NCBI RefSeq assembly: GCF_900104445.1
Contig: NZ_FNJI01000013.1
Location: 51,055-115,054, forward strand
Length of the DNA stretch: 64,000 nucleotides
DNA from: Desulforhopalus singaporensis
Lineage (GTDB): Bacteria; Desulfobacterota; Desulfobulbia; Desulfobulbales; Desulfocapsaceae
Direction of reading: 5' to 3'
Positions within the stretch are counted from its first letter, which is position 1, and every line of letters starts with the position of its first letter. Position numbers and translations under genes: made by a program. A model generated the notes under the pieces. It made no database searches, had not been told where the DNA came from, and saw only the letters and a program-made list of their open reading frames with translations. This document shows positions 1-9,474 of the stretch, in pieces.

Positions 1-1
1 G

Positions 2-442
2 ATGATTCAGCATGCGGACTGTCAGGCAATTCTCCTGTTTGATCCAGTAACCGGGGTGATCGCGGCGGTCCACTCCGGCTGGAGGGGGAGTGTGCAGAAT
101 ATCGCTGCAAAGGTGGTCGGGACCATGACGACGGAATTTGGCTGCGATCCGGCCGACATTAACGCCCGCATAAGCCCTTCTCTGGGCCCATGCTGTGCCG
201 AGTTCATACATTACCGGGAAGAACTGCCGGAACATTTTTATCAATTCATGACGTCGGAAAATTATTTTGATTTCTGGAAAATCTCCAGATCTCAACTTAC
301 ACGGGCCGGTCTTTTGAACGGCAATATTGCGGTTTGTGAGGTTTGTACCGTCTGTTGCCGGGACTATTTTTCTTACAGGAGAGCCCGCCCGAACGGTGGG
401 GTGACCGGCAGGAACTGTTCGGTTATCGCCCTGGTAAAATAG
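2..442 (+). CDS. YfiH/PgeF-family polyphenol oxidoreductase (purine nucleoside phosphorylase-like), 3' part
   Basis: Only the C-terminal part (about 146 residues of a family that is usually 240-270) lies in the window; the true start is upstream of base 1, so the ATG at base 2 is probably internal. The family is a single-domain, zinc-dependent cytosolic enzyme acting on purine nucleosides, historically annotated as laccase/polyphenol oxidase and linked to peptidoglycan editing (PgeF). Visible family signatures are HADCQAILL near the edge, AVHSGWRG, a GPCC motif, and a C-terminal CEVCTVCC followed by SYRRARPNGGVTGR, which carry the metal-binding His and Cys residues. It ends 28 bp before the response-regulator gene on the same strand. 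I am sure of the family; the in vivo substrate is uncertain. Confidence 0.85.
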   Translation: MIQHADCQAILLFDPVTGVIAAVHSGWRGSVQNIAAKVVGTMTTEFGCDPADINARISPSLGPCCAEFIHYREELPEHFYQFMTSENYFDFWKISRSQLTRAGLLNGNIAVCEVCTVCCRDYFSYRRARPNGGVTGRNCSVIALVK

Positions 443-470
443 ACTGTTAATAGCAATTGCTCTGAAAACA

Positions 471-1145
471 ATGCGAATTCTGTTGATTGAAGATGATGTG
501 AAAATCGGCTCTTTTATCGAGCGGGGCTTGAAAGAGGCCGGGTTTGCCGTCGACCGGTGCGTTGACGGATTGTCGGGGCTTGACCGGGCTCTCAGCTACA
601 CCTATGACACCGCCGTTATCGACATCATGCTCCCCAAGATGGACGGGTTGCGGGTGATTGAGAAGATGCGGGAACACCGGATCGACGTACCGGTTCTCAT
701 TCTCAGTGCCCGACAGTCGGTGGATGACAGGATACTCGGCTTGCAGAAGGGCGGCGACGATTACATGGTCAAACCGTTTTCCTTCAGTGAGCTGCTGGCA
801 AGGGTACAGGCGCTGATAAGAAGGGACAAAAAGAATTCGCAGCCGATGATGCTCACCCTGGACACTCTTGAGATGGACCTGCTCAAGCACGAGGTTTATC
901 GTGACGGCCGGAAGGTCGAGCTGCCTGCCAAGGAATACGCTCTGCTCGAGTATTTGCTGCGCAACTCCGGTATAGTGGTCACCAAGACCTCAATCCTTGA
1001 GCGGGTTTACGACTACTCGTTCGAACCGCAAACCAATGTAGTCGACGTTCTGGTATGTCGTCTCAGGAACAAGATAGACAAGGGATTTGAAAGAAAAATG
1101 ATCCATACCGTGCGGGGCGTGGGCTATGTTCTCAAGGCTCAGTAA
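471..1145 (+). CDS. OmpR/PhoB-family response regulator
   Basis: Cytosolic DNA-binding response regulator of 224 residues, the usual length for the OmpR family. The receiver domain (about 1-115) has the acidic pair in LLIEDD, the phospho-acceptor Asp51 in VIDIMLPKMDG, and the conserved Lys in MVKPFSF. The C-terminal winged-helix domain (about 125-222) ends with RGVGYVL, the typical wing. It overlaps the following kinase gene by 20 bp, so the two are co-translated partners. The kinase layout and the regulator resemble CusR/CopR-type metal-responsive pairs, but no metal-efflux gene is adjacent, so the signal is unknown. Confidence 0.93.
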   Translation: MRILLIEDDVKIGSFIERGLKEAGFAVDRCVDGLSGLDRALSYTYDTAVIDIMLPKMDGLRVIEKMREHRIDVPVLILSARQSVDDRILGLQKGGDDYMVKPFSFSELLARVQALIRRDKKNSQPMMLTLDTLEMDLLKHEVYRDGRKVELPAKEYALLEYLLRNSGIVVTKTSILERVYDYSFEPQTNVVDVLVCRLRNKIDKGFERKMIHTVRGVGYVLKAQ

Positions 1146-2520
1146 GGAGGATTTTTCCCGATCGAGATCGACCAGAGCCTTTCCTGTTTTTCTGCTGCTC
1201 TGGGCGGGCGGCGTGGTCCTGGCGGTTGTCTATCTGGCTATTATCCGCGGCCATCTCCAGACCGTTGAACGAACCGAGACCAGGCGGCTGCTTGGTGATT
1301 ACGTGGCGGTTCAGAGACACAGCAGCCTGCTCGGACGATTTGTTCTGCGCAAGGAACACCTGCCTCCGGGACTCGGGTTTGTCCGGATTCAGCAGGGGCG
1401 GGATCAGCTGCTCATTATCGGCGAACAGCTCAAGGGGATCGGCTTCTCAGAGTTTGCCGATTTCCCCCTGGAAAAGTCGGGGGTGTGGCTCACTTTTGCC
1501 GGAAGCGGCGGGGAGGGGGAAATGGTGACGGTGGTCAGCAGGACCTATAAAGACGGAACCATTCTCCAAGCCGGCAAGAGCAGTCGGTCAAGCTATGAAT
1601 TCTACCGATCGCTGCTGCAAAAAACCGCGGTGATTGTCGTGGGCAGTGTTTTTCTGTTGTGGCCACTTTCCCTCTATCTTGTCAGAGCGGGTCTTTATCC
1701 CCTGATCGCCACCAAAAAAGCTGTCGCTCAGCTGGCCGGCCGCAACCAGAGTGAGCTGCTGCCGGAAAAAGGCGGCGGTCCCGAACTCGATTCACTGTAC
1801 CGGCAGATCAATAAACTGCTTACGAGCAATCGCCGCCTGGTGGAGACCATGCAGCACTCGCTCGACAATGTCGCCCATGATCTGCGTACGCCCATGACCC
1901 GGCTGCGGTCGATCGCGGAATACGGGATGCAGGGCGATGATATTGACCAGCTGCACAACGCTCTTGCTGACTGCCTTGAGGAATCTGACCGGGTACTCGG
2001 TATGCTGAAGACCATGATGAGCGTGGCGGAAGCCGAATCGGGAACCATGCACCTGGATATCGTCCCCTGCGACCTGGTCGCCACTGTGGAGAAGGTTGTC
2101 GCTCTTTACGAGTACGTGGCAGAAGATAAAAATATCAATATTCATTTTGATTTTCAGCAGGCAATCAATGTCGAGGTGGACGTGACCAGGATCTCCCAGG
2201 TATGGGCCAATCTTCTGGATAATGCGATAAAGTATGGGAAGGAGGGCGGCTGGGTCAAGATCGATATCAGCCGGGAAGATGGGGCGGTGAGGGTTTTGTT
2301 CAAAGATAACGGCATCGGCATTTCCGAGGCGGAAAAAACGCGAATATGGGAGCGCCTCTATCGGGGCGACAGGAGCCGTTCGGAAAAAGGCCTCGGGCTC
2401 GGCCTTAATTACGTAAAAGGAGTGGTGGCGGCCCACGGCGGCTCTGTATCCGTGGCCAGCGAGCTGCACCGGGGCTCCGAGTTTGTTGTTTTGCTGCCTG
2501 TAAAAATGAGTGAGGTGTGA
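1126..2520 (+). CDS. Membrane sensor histidine kinase
   Basis: Cognate kinase of the preceding regulator, 464 residues. A first membrane segment (about 18-41, rich in Leu/Val) and a second (about 165-190) enclose a periplasmic sensor of roughly 120 residues with no recognisable fold. A HAMP-like linker follows, then the dimerisation box with phospho-acceptor His251 in AHDLRTPMTRL, and a HATPase domain with the N box (ANLLDNAIKYG), the G1 box DNGIGI and the G2 box GLGLGL. The start at 1126 overlaps the regulator's end; a good Shine-Dalgarno sequence (AAGGAGG, about 1144) lies inside the gene, so a shorter start is possible, but the upstream start keeps the whole first membrane segment. It ends 30 bp before a convergent gene. 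Confidence 0.92.
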   Translation: MFSRLSKEDFSRSRSTRAFPVFLLLWAGGVVLAVVYLAIIRGHLQTVERTETRRLLGDYVAVQRHSSLLGRFVLRKEHLPPGLGFVRIQQGRDQLLIIGEQLKGIGFSEFADFPLEKSGVWLTFAGSGGEGEMVTVVSRTYKDGTILQAGKSSRSSYEFYRSLLQKTAVIVVGSVFLLWPLSLYLVRAGLYPLIATKKAVAQLAGRNQSELLPEKGGGPELDSLYRQINKLLTSNRRLVETMQHSLDNVAHDLRTPMTRLRSIAEYGMQGDDIDQLHNALADCLEESDRVLGMLKTMMSVAEAESGTMHLDIVPCDLVATVEKVVALYEYVAEDKNINIHFDFQQAINVEVDVTRISQVWANLLDNAIKYGKEGGWVKIDISREDGAVRVLFKDNGIGISEAEKTRIWERLYRGDRSRSEKGLGLGLNYVKGVVAAHGGSVSVASELHRGSEFVVLLPVKMSEV

Positions 2521-2550
2521 GGGCGGTCCGGTAGCGGGGGCAGCAGGCGG

Positions 2551-3291
2551 TCAGTCAAGTACGCAGGAGAAGTCGCAGACGAGCGGCGAGTGGTCCGAGA
2601 GGCGAATGTCGGGGATGTAGAAATTGTCGATGGAGAGCCCGGCACTGTGCAGGATGAAATCGATCTGCCGGTGGGGGGCATGGCTGGGGTGGGACGGCTT
2701 TTCAAAGAGGTTGGCATTTTTCAATCCTGTTGCGGCAAGAAAAAGACTGAGCTCCCGGCTTCCCCAGAAAGTGTTGAAATCGCCGGCCACGATCACTTCC
2801 TTGTCGGTCTCCTGGATCAGGGAGTGGAGCTGCTCCAGCTGGTTCTGGCGGTGCCGGTACTTCAGGGAAAGATGGACTATGAATATCGCCACCGCCCTGA
2901 GGTCGGTCTGGATGACAAGCCTCTTGACCCCTTTGTCGAAATAGTGGAACTGCACCTGTTCCACCGATTGCTTGGTAAGCAGCGCGTTGGCCTGCTTGTT
3001 GAGGAGCGGTACCCTGAGGGCCAGGGAATCGTTCTGGTATTTACGCTCTACGATGCAGTCGTAGCCGAGCTTGTCGGCGATCAGCTGCGCCTGGCAGTGG
3101 TAGGCTGCCCGGTACGAGCCGGTGTCCACTTCCACCAGGGCGATGATATCCGGATCGATGGAGCGGATAAAGCTTATTATCCGGTGCAGGTTAATCACCG
3201 TCGGTTTAAAAAAACCAGTGAACGGCAGCGGCAGATGGTATCCCTTCTTGTGTCCGGTGCCGTATCTGATATTGTAAAAAAGTAATCGCAT
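2551..3291 (-). CDS. Endonuclease/exonuclease/phosphatase-fold protein
   Basis: Protein of 246 residues with the DNase I/exonuclease III-like fold: the N-terminal LLFYNIRYGTG (metal/phosphate site), DIIALVEVD (catalytic Glu), VAGDFNT (Asp-Asn pair) and the terminal LSDHSPLVC (catalytic Asp-His) are all present in the right order. No signal peptide or membrane segment is evident. The family includes nucleases, phosphodiesterases and sphingomyelinases, and the motifs do not settle the substrate. It is convergent with the sensor kinase gene and divergent from hemC, with 146 bp between the two divergent starts, so it is probably a single-gene unit. Confidence 0.85.
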   Translation of the reverse strand: MRLLFYNIRYGTGHKKGYHLPLPFTGFFKPTVINLHRIISFIRSIDPDIIALVEVDTGSYRAAYHCQAQLIADKLGYDCIVERKYQNDSLALRVPLLNKQANALLTKQSVEQVQFHYFDKGVKRLVIQTDLRAVAIFIVHLSLKYRHRQNQLEQLHSLIQETDKEVIVAGDFNTFWGSRELSLFLAATGLKNANLFEKPSHPSHAPHRQIDFILHSAGLSIDNFYIPDIRLSDHSPLVCDFSCVLD

Positions 3292-3437
3292 ACCTAGATG
3301 ATACTGGGTAAGAAAGATTGAGGCAATGGTAGGAAAACAAGGAAATTGATCTCTTGTGATTTTTTCAAAAAATATCTATGTTTTCTGCGAAGCTCTATCC
3401 GGCAAGGCGGAAAGTTCAAATAACACGGGATAACTAA

Positions 3438-4367
3438 ATGATTACTATCGGAACAAGAAAAAGCAAGCTCGCCATGTGGCAGACAGAAACCGTCGCCAGC
3501 ATGCTTGAACAAGGTGGTCTTCGTACCAGGATAAACTCGATGGAGACCATCGGTGACAAAATTCTTGACAGGTCTATAGCAAAAATCGGCAGTAAAGGAG
3601 TATTTACCGCGGAACTCGAGGAGCAGCTTCAAAGCGGCCTGACCGACATTGCCGTTCACAGTGCCAAGGATATGCAGTCGCAGCTTCCCGATGGATTTAC
3701 CCTGATCGCCTATACCAAGAGGGAGAAGGTCAACGATATACTGCTAAGTGATGATAGCAGCGTTGACATTGATGCCAAAGATAAGCCATTAATCATTGGC
3801 ACTTCGTCGGTACGTCGCCGTGCTTTTCTCAGGCACTACTATCCCCATGTACAGCTAGTCGAAATGCGCGGAAACCTGCAGACCAGGATCCGGAAAATGC
3901 AAGAAGGTGCATGTGACGCGCTGATGCTCGCCTATGCCGGCGTAGTGCGGATGGGGTACGGCGATATGATAGTCCATGAGTTCGGGGTGGACCAGTTTGT
4001 TCCCCCCGTGGGCCAGGGGTGCATTGCCGTTGAGTGCGCCGTCACCCTGGCGCCTGAAAAGGTTGAGAAGATAAGGGCGAGCGTGAATGATCTACAGAGT
4101 GAAGCCTGTCTTCTTGCCGAACGGGCATTTTTGAAAAAACTCGAAGGCGGATGCTCCATACCCGCTTTCGGCCATGCAACCCTTGACGGGGACGAGCTCA
4201 CCCTGACCGCCGGACTTGCCAGCCTTGACGGCGCGACCATTGTACGCACAACCCGGAAAGGGAGTGCAAGGGACCCGGAAAAACTGGGTATCGCGGTGGG
4301 TGAATATATACTTGCCAATAACGGCAGAAAGATGTTGGCGGAAATCAAGAATCTGCAGAAAAGCTGA
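3438..4367 (+). CDS. hemC: Hydroxymethylbilane synthase (porphobilinogen deaminase)
   Basis: Cytosolic enzyme of tetrapyrrole synthesis that polymerises four porphobilinogen molecules into hydroxymethylbilane. At 309 residues it has the normal length. The N-terminus TIGTRKSKLAMWQT matches the family, as do the phosphate/substrate-binding segments VHSAKDMQ and GTSSVRRRA, the RGNLQTR motif, and the cofactor-binding cysteine in LEGGCSIPAFGHA, to which the dipyrromethane is attached. It stands alone here, without the hemA or hemD neighbours often seen in other bacteria. The Shine-Dalgarno sequence is weak. Downstream comes a 330-bp gap with an inverted repeat. Confidence 0.97.
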   Translation: MITIGTRKSKLAMWQTETVASMLEQGGLRTRINSMETIGDKILDRSIAKIGSKGVFTAELEEQLQSGLTDIAVHSAKDMQSQLPDGFTLIAYTKREKVNDILLSDDSSVDIDAKDKPLIIGTSSVRRRAFLRHYYPHVQLVEMRGNLQTRIRKMQEGACDALMLAYAGVVRMGYGDMIVHEFGVDQFVPPVGQGCIAVECAVTLAPEKVEKIRASVNDLQSEACLLAERAFLKKLEGGCSIPAFGHATLDGDELTLTAGLASLDGATIVRTTRKGSARDPEKLGIAVGEYILANNGRKMLAEIKNLQKS

Positions 4368-4389
4368 ATCGCGGTATGGATAGGGCATC

Positions 4390-4428
4390 TTGTTGTCACA
4401 ACTTCCGTGGTGGAAGGGATGACAACAA
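4390..4428. repeat. Inverted repeat in the hemC-ABC gap
   Basis: Arms TTGTTGTCA (4390-4398) and TGACAACAA (4420-4428) are perfect complements, with an inner CTTCC/GGAAG pair (4402-4406 and 4412-4416). It sits 23 bp after the hemC stop. There is a run of A and not T on the + side, so it is not a textbook terminator for hemC; it would read as a hairpin preceded by a T run on the - strand. It may be an operator, or a processed mRNA end. The remainder of the 330-bp gap (4368-4697) holds no gene that I can support. Confidence 0.5.
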
Positions 4429-4703
4429 AAAAAGATGGCTGCGCTCCGCACTGTGATGCAGGGTCTGCGGTGTTGGGCGCAACATAAGATTGTCCTTGAG
4501 TTTTTTCCTGGATTTTGTTACCCAAAAGAGATCTGTTCTTTTCCTGGACAGATGTCCGAAGCTGTTTGAAACAGGATGAAATCTTCATTAGTCCCACTGT
4601 TTCTATGCGTATATCCGTACATATATTCCTGATGTTGCTGGACGGTTCCTGGTAGACCGGGGGCGACCCCTTTTCAACGAGAAACATAATAGAGGAGATG
4701 AGA

Positions 4704-5507
4704 ATGAAAAAAATTGCATTGCTGGCAGCTCTTGCTTTGGCGCTGGTCACCTTTTCCGTCGGTACGGCCTGTGCCTCGGATACTCTGGCAGAGATTCAGA
4801 AACGCGGGTCGCTTCGTGTCGGTATGGAGCCAGGATACATGCCGTTTGAACTCACCAATCAAAAAGGCGAGATCATCGGTTTTGATGTCGATGTCGCCAG
4901 GAGAATGGCAAAAGCGATGAAGGTGGAACTGGAGCTTGTCTCCACCGCCTGGGACGGCATTATTCCTGCGCTGCTCACCAACAAGTTTGACATTATCATG
5001 TCCGGGATGACCCTCACCCAGGAGAGAAACCTCACGGTCAACTTCGCCGAGCCGTATATCCTTATCGGCCAGTCGATCCTGCTGAGAAAGGAGCTGGCAG
5101 GGGAAGTGCACTCCTATAAGGACCTGAAAGATCCTAAATATACAATCGCCTCAAAGCTTGGCACAACCGGCGAACAGGCCACCAAACGGATGATCGGTGA
5201 GGCCAAATACATCTCTTACGAGACAGAGCAGGAAGGTGTTATGGAGCTGGTAAACGGCAAGATCGACGCTTTTATCTACGATCTTCCGTTCAATGCGATT
5301 GCCATAAGCCAGAAGGGCGCGGGCAAACTGGTCCACCTCGACGAGCCTTTCACCAAGGAGCCTCTTGCCTGGGCGATTCGCAAGGGCGATCCGGATTTTC
5401 TCAACTGGTTGAACAATTTTATGCAGCAGATCAAATATGACGGCGTCTATGACAAGATCTATACCAAGTGGTTCAAGGATGATGCCTGGCTCAAAGAGAT
5501 CCAGTAA
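4704..5507 (+). CDS. Polar amino-acid ABC transporter, substrate-binding protein
   Basis: Periplasmic solute-binding protein, family 3 (SBP_bac_3), about 267 residues. It begins with a Sec signal peptide (MKKIALLAALALAL, then an AXA-type site at TACAS) and continues with LAEIQKRGSLRVGMEPGYMPFE, typical for lysine/arginine/glutamine-type receptors. FDVDVARRMAKAM and DIIMSGMTLTQER are further family signatures. I place the start at the second ATG (4704), because AGAGGAG (4691-4697) is 6 bp from it and touches the first ATG (4698). It is the first gene of a three-gene import operon. The exact amino acid cannot be read from sequence. Confidence 0.93.
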   Translation: MKKIALLAALALALVTFSVGTACASDTLAEIQKRGSLRVGMEPGYMPFELTNQKGEIIGFDVDVARRMAKAMKVELELVSTAWDGIIPALLTNKFDIIMSGMTLTQERNLTVNFAEPYILIGQSILLRKELAGEVHSYKDLKDPKYTIASKLGTTGEQATKRMIGEAKYISYETEQEGVMELVNGKIDAFIYDLPFNAIAISQKGAGKLVHLDEPFTKEPLAWAIRKGDPDFLNWLNNFMQQIKYDGVYDKIYTKWFKDDAWLKEIQ

Positions 5508-5525
5508 CGAGAGGAAATCGATATT

Positions 5526-6485
5526 TTGAAAGCCACGACCAAGACCTGGCCCTGGAAATTATTGCTGGTGGTGATCCTTCTGGTGTTTGCCGCCGGCATC
5601 TGGGGTGCGGTGCAAAAAATAGACTATCACTGGCGCTGGAACAGGATCCCGCAATATTTTCTGTACCTGGATGAAGAGGCGCAGAAAATACCTTTTGACG
5701 GCACGGTGGAATCGATCAGGAAGGTGGGGGATGACGCGGAGGTAACCCTGCTCTCGGACAATTCGCAAAGACTCGTCCAGACAGTTGCCGCAGACAGTAT
5801 CAACGTAGACGAGGGCGACCTTCTTTTTGAAGGTGATACCGTGGGGTTTGTCAAAGAGTGGCGGATTGGGCCTCTTGTTTACGGATTGTGGACCACATTG
5901 TGGATTTCCGCTGTATCGAGTGTTTTCGCGCTGATACTGGGGTTGCTCACAGGACTGGCGAGGATATCGAACAATCTCACTTTGAGAGGGATTGCCATTA
6001 CCTATGTCGAATGTATTCGCGGCACGCCGCTTCTCGTTCAGATATTCATCGCCTATTTCTTTCTCGGCACCGTCTTCGACCTGAGCCGCAACGTCTGTGG
6101 CATCGGTGCCCTGGCACTGTTTGCCGGGGCCTATGTGGCGGAGATCGTCCGGGCCGGAATTCAGGCAATCCCCAAGGGACAGACCGAGGCGGCCCGCTCC
6201 CTGGGGATGAATGTTTTTCAGACCATGGCCGATGTGATCCTGCCCCAGGCATTCAAAAAGATCATGCCGCCGCTGGCGGGACAATTCATCAGTCTCATCA
6301 AGGATTCCTCTCTTGTTTCGGTGATTGCCATCACCGATCTAACCAAATCCGGCCGGGAGATTATCACTTCGACCTTTGCAACTTTTGAGGTCTGGCTGGT
6401 GGTTGCGGTAATGTATCTGCTGGTGACTTCGGTGTTGTCGCAGGTCGTGTTTTATATGGAACGGAGGTTTGCCGTCAGTGATTAA
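5526..6485 (+). CDS. Polar amino-acid ABC transporter, permease
   Basis: Inner-membrane permease of the HisM/GlnP type, 319 residues and so about 100 longer than usual. A first membrane segment (about 9-28) is followed by a soluble stretch (about 30-115), predicted to be periplasmic, before the normal five-helix core. The core carries the EAA loop, seen as [12 protein letters not shown]..., which docks on the ATPase. The start is TTG (5526), with GAGAGGA just upstream; no ATG fits. It follows the binding protein by 18 bp, and its end overlaps the ATPase start by 8 bp. The N-terminal insert is the odd part; its function is unknown. Confidence 0.9.
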   Translation: MKATTKTWPWKLLLVVILLVFAAGIWGAVQKIDYHWRWNRIPQYFLYLDEEAQKIPFDGTVESIRKVGDDAEVTLLSDNSQRLVQTVAADSINVDEGDLLFEGDTVGFVKEWRIGPLVYGLWTTLWISAVSSVFALILGLLTGLARISNNLTLRGIAITYVECIRGTPLLVQIFIAYFFLGTVFDLSRNVCGIGALALFAGAYVAEIVRAGIQAIPKGQTEAARSLGMNVFQTMADVILPQAFKKIMPPLAGQFISLIKDSSLVSVIAITDLTKSGREIITSTFATFEVWLVVAVMYLLVTSVLSQVVFYMERRFAVSD

Positions 6486-7212
6486 AACCGAAAATGTTGT
6501 CAAAGTATTCAACACCCGAAGCGGCGTAGTCCGGGCGGTTGACAGAGTTTCCGTAGAAATTGCCAAAGGGGAGGTGGTGGTTGTCATCGGGCCGTCCGGT
6601 TCGGGAAAGTCCACGTTCTTGCGCTGCATAAACGGCCTTGAGCAGTTCTCGGAGGGGCGCGTCATTATCGACGGGGTTGATCTCACAGATAAAAAAACCA
6701 ATATAAACAAGGTTCGTGCCGAGGTGGGGATGGTGTTTCAGCAGTTCAACCTCTTTCCCCACAAGACGGTTCTCGAGAACCTCACCCTGGCCCAGTGCCG
6801 GGTGCGCAGGCGGTCGCAGAAGGTTGCCGAGGGAAAAGCCCATGGCCTGCTGCAAAAGGTAGGCATTCCGGATAAAGCAGGAGAGTATCCGTCGCGTCTT
6901 TCCGGGGGGCAGCAGCAGCGCGTAGCCATTGCCAGGGCTCTTGCCATGGATCCGAAGATTATGCTCTTTGACGAACCGACTTCAGCGCTTGACCCGGAGA
7001 TGGTGGGCGAGGTCCTCGACGTCATGAAGCAGCTGGCGCGGGAAGGGATGACCATGGTTGTCGTGACCCATGAGATGGGTTTTGCCCGGGAGGTTGCCGA
7101 CCGGGTTATTTTTATGGATGAGGGAAAAGTCGTCGAGGTGGGAACGCCCGAACACTTTTTCACCAATCCCAGGGAAGAAAGAGCAAAACTCTTCCTAAAA
7201 CAGGTGTTGTAG
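6478..7212 (+). CDS. Polar amino-acid ABC transporter, ATP-binding protein
   Basis: ATPase of the GlnQ/HisP type, about 244 residues. Walker A is GPSGSGKST, the Q-loop lies in [14 protein letters not shown], the signature is [15 protein letters not shown], Walker B is [14 protein letters not shown], and the switch His is in [10 protein letters not shown] prefer the GTG start at 6478, about 10 bp after ACGGAGG (6461-6467), over the TTG at 6469, which would sit 1 bp from the same site. It completes the three-gene operon SBP-permease-ATPase; the single permease suggests a homodimeric membrane part. Confidence 0.94.
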   Translation: MIKTENVVKVFNTRSGVVRAVDRVSVEIAKGEVVVVIGPSGSGKSTFLRCINGLEQFSEGRVIIDGVDLTDKKTNINKVRAEVGMVFQQFNLFPHKTVLENLTLAQCRVRRRSQKVAEGKAHGLLQKVGIPDKAGEYPSRLSGGQQQRVAIARALAMDPKIMLFDEPTSALDPEMVGEVLDVMKQLAREGMTMVVVTHEMGFAREVADRVIFMDEGKVVEVGTPEHFFTNPREERAKLFLKQVL

Positions 7213-7284
7213 TAAACTCGCAGTGGTGGGCGGATAGCCGGCCACTGCTTGACTTTTTTTTGTAATTGTCCAGGAGGATGGAGC

Positions 7285-8346
7285 ATGAAGGTATTAAAGG
7301 CGCTTGTCGTTATGTTGGTGCTTGGCATGGCGATGGCAGCGTACGGTGCGGATAAACCGGTCAAGGTTGGTTTTGTGTATGTGTCGCCGATCGGTGATGC
7401 GGGATGGTCATACGCCCATGATTTGGGACGGCAGGCTGTGGCGGAGATGGACGGTGTCACCACATCATATGTGGAAGCCGTGGCCGAAGGTCCCGATTCC
7501 GAGCGAGTCATACTCAACATGGCCCGCAAGGGGTATGATCTGATTTTTGCAACCAGTTTCGGCTACATGGACCCGATGCTCAAGGTTGCAAAACAGTTTC
7601 CGAAAACCAGCTTCATGCACTGTTCCGGGTTCAAGAAGGCTGACAACATGGGCAACTATTTCGGCAGAATGTATCAGGCCAGGTATCTCTCGGGGATCGT
7701 TGCCGGAGCAATGACGAAAACCAATACCCTCGGCTATGTCGCGGCTTTTCCAATACCCGAGGTGATCCGTGGTATTAACGCTTTCACCCTGGGGGCGCAG
7801 TCGGTCAACCCCGACGTTACCGTGAGAGTGGTATGGACCAAGACCTGGTACGATCCGGCAACGGAGAAGGAGGCTGCCAAGTCGCTGCTTGATGTGGGCG
7901 CCGACGTTATCGCCCAGCACCAGGATTCGCCCGGCCCCCAGGAAGCCGCACAGGAAAAAGGTGTCTATTCGATCGGTTACAACTCCGATATGGCTTCTTT
8001 TGCCCCCAAGGCGCACCTGACCGCGCCGGTATGGAACTGGGCACCGTATTACGCCAAGGTCGTCGATTCGGTTCGCAAAGATAATTTCAAGGCTGAATCG
8101 GTATGGCCGGGACTCGCTGACGGAATTGTCGACCTGGCTCCCTTCGGGCCAATGGTTCCCGAAGAGCTTCAGGCAAAAGTCAACGGTGTCAAGGCCGACA
8201 TAGCCGAAGGAAAGAAAAAAGTGTTTGCCGGTCCGATCAAGGATCAGAAGGGTACGCTCAAGTTAGCCGACAACACGGCTGCAACTGACAACGAGCTGCT
8301 CGGCATGACCTGGTTTGTAGAAGGTGTCGTCGGCACCACGGAGTAG
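7285..8346 (+). CDS. BMP-family (nucleoside/purine) ABC transporter substrate-binding protein
   Basis: Basic-membrane-protein/Med-type receptor, about 353 residues, with a signal peptide (MKVLKALVVMLVLGMAMAAYG). The mature part starts KPVKVGFVYVSPIGDAGWSYAHD, which is the BMP family's ligand-binding opening. GYDLIFATSFGYMD and ADVIAQHQDSPG are further signatures. The start at 7285 follows AGGAGG (7272-7277) by about 7 bp; an earlier in-frame start has no ribosome site. Known BMP systems import purine or pyrimidine nucleosides. The phosphoribosyltransferase in this operon points to purine bases, probably xanthine or guanine. Confidence 0.92.
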   Translation: MKVLKALVVMLVLGMAMAAYGADKPVKVGFVYVSPIGDAGWSYAHDLGRQAVAEMDGVTTSYVEAVAEGPDSERVILNMARKGYDLIFATSFGYMDPMLKVAKQFPKTSFMHCSGFKKADNMGNYFGRMYQARYLSGIVAGAMTKTNTLGYVAAFPIPEVIRGINAFTLGAQSVNPDVTVRVVWTKTWYDPATEKEAAKSLLDVGADVIAQHQDSPGPQEAAQEKGVYSIGYNSDMASFAPKAHLTAPVWNWAPYYAKVVDSVRKDNFKAESVWPGLADGIVDLAPFGPMVPEELQAKVNGVKADIAEGKKKVFAGPIKDQKGTLKLADNTAATDNELLGMTWFVEGVVGTTE

Positions 8347-8403
8347 TTCCGGGTAGCGGAAGATAGAAAATTTATCCCGGATTGACGGGTAACCGGATAA
8401 GAT

Positions 8404-9474
8404 ATGATGCTCCGGATGCGTATTGTGAAAAGGCAGGAACCCCTGGGTATGTGGGGTTCCTGCCTTGTTTTGATCTCGGCCCTGGTGTTGGCCGTGATGT
8501 TGAGCGGACTGCTGCTGTGGATTGGCGGGACATCTCCGGGAGGAGGCATTGCCGCCCTGTTCCAGGGTGCCTTCGGCAGCCGCTGGGCGCTTGAGGACAG
8601 CGTGGTTAAGGCTATCCCGATTTTTCTCTGCTCTCTCGGGGTGGCCGTGGCGTTTCGCCTGAAGGTCTGGAATATCGGGGCTGAGGGGCAGTTTGCGCTG
8701 GGGGCAGTCGGTGCTACCTGGGTTGCCCTCTCTTTCCCGGAATGGCCCAAACCGCTGCTTATACCGGCGATGATCGTCATGGCAATGGCCGGCGGCGGCC
8801 TGTGGGGATTTATTCCCGCCCTGCTGCGCCAGAAGCTGCGGACCAACGAGATCATCGTCACCCTGATGCTCAACTATATTGCAATTCTTGTCCTCGATTA
8901 TCTCGTTTACGGAGCCTGGAAGGATCCGGCCAGTTTCGGTTTCCCCATGACCAGGGCTTTCTCCGATCAGGCGGTGGTGGGCAAGATCGGCTCCACCAAC
9001 ATAAACTGGGGACTGTTGCACTGCGTAGTGCTGGGCGCTGGTGTCTGGGCCTTTTTCCGCTTTACCCGGCTCGGTTTTGACCTCAAAGCAAGCGGCGACA
9101 ACGTTAAGGCCGCAAAATATGCCGGCATGCCCTATGATTACCTGGTTATGCTGGTTATGATAATGAGCGGTGCGCTTGCCGGGTGGGCAGGGTTTCTGGA
9201 GGCGTCCGCCACTGTAAACAGGTTGCAGCCTTCGATCATGGTCGGTTACGGCTACACCGCCATTGTTGTGGCTTGGCTGGCCCGGCTCAATCCACTGTCG
9301 ATCGGCATCGGCTCGATCCTGCTTGCCGGACTGCGCGTGGGGGTTGAAAATCTGCAACTTGACCTGCAGGTGCCGGCGGCATTCGGCGGCATTCTCGAGG
9401 GCTTGATTCTCCTGACCGTTCTCGCCGGCGGGTTGTTTACCCATTATCGAATCGAGCAGAGGAAGAACCCGTGA
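8404..9474 (+). CDS. BMP-type nucleoside ABC transporter permease (first)
   Basis: Inner-membrane permease of the BPD_transp_2 superfamily (YufP/NupB-like), 356 residues with many hydrophobic segments. KVWNIGAEGQFALGAVGATW and RTNEIIVTLMLNYIA are family signatures, and FDLKASGDNVKAAKYAGM is the cytoplasmic coupling-loop region. It pairs with the next permease to make a heterodimer. The last bases overlap the next gene by 4 (GTGA), indicating translational coupling. Confidence 0.92.
   Translation: MMLRMRIVKRQEPLGMWGSCLVLISALVLAVMLSGLLLWIGGTSPGGGIAALFQGAFGSRWALEDSVVKAIPIFLCSLGVAVAFRLKVWNIGAEGQFALGAVGATWVALSFPEWPKPLLIPAMIVMAMAGGGLWGFIPALLRQKLRTNEIIVTLMLNYIAILVLDYLVYGAWKDPASFGFPMTRAFSDQAVVGKIGSTNINWGLLHCVVLGAGVWAFFRFTRLGFDLKASGDNVKAAKYAGMPYDYLVMLVMIMSGALAGWAGFLEASATVNRLQPSIMVGYGYTAIVVAWLARLNPLSIGIGSILLAGLRVGVENLQLDLQVPAAFGGILEGLILLTVLAGGLFTHYRIEQRKNP

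Noticed and set aside
2590..3285. Long + strand frame opposite the EEP-fold gene
   Set aside because: A shadow: the - strand frame has all family motifs, the + frame none.
7213..7284. Purine riboswitch before the BMP operon
   Set aside because: Only about 70 bp with no recognisable three-way junction or conserved loop residues.
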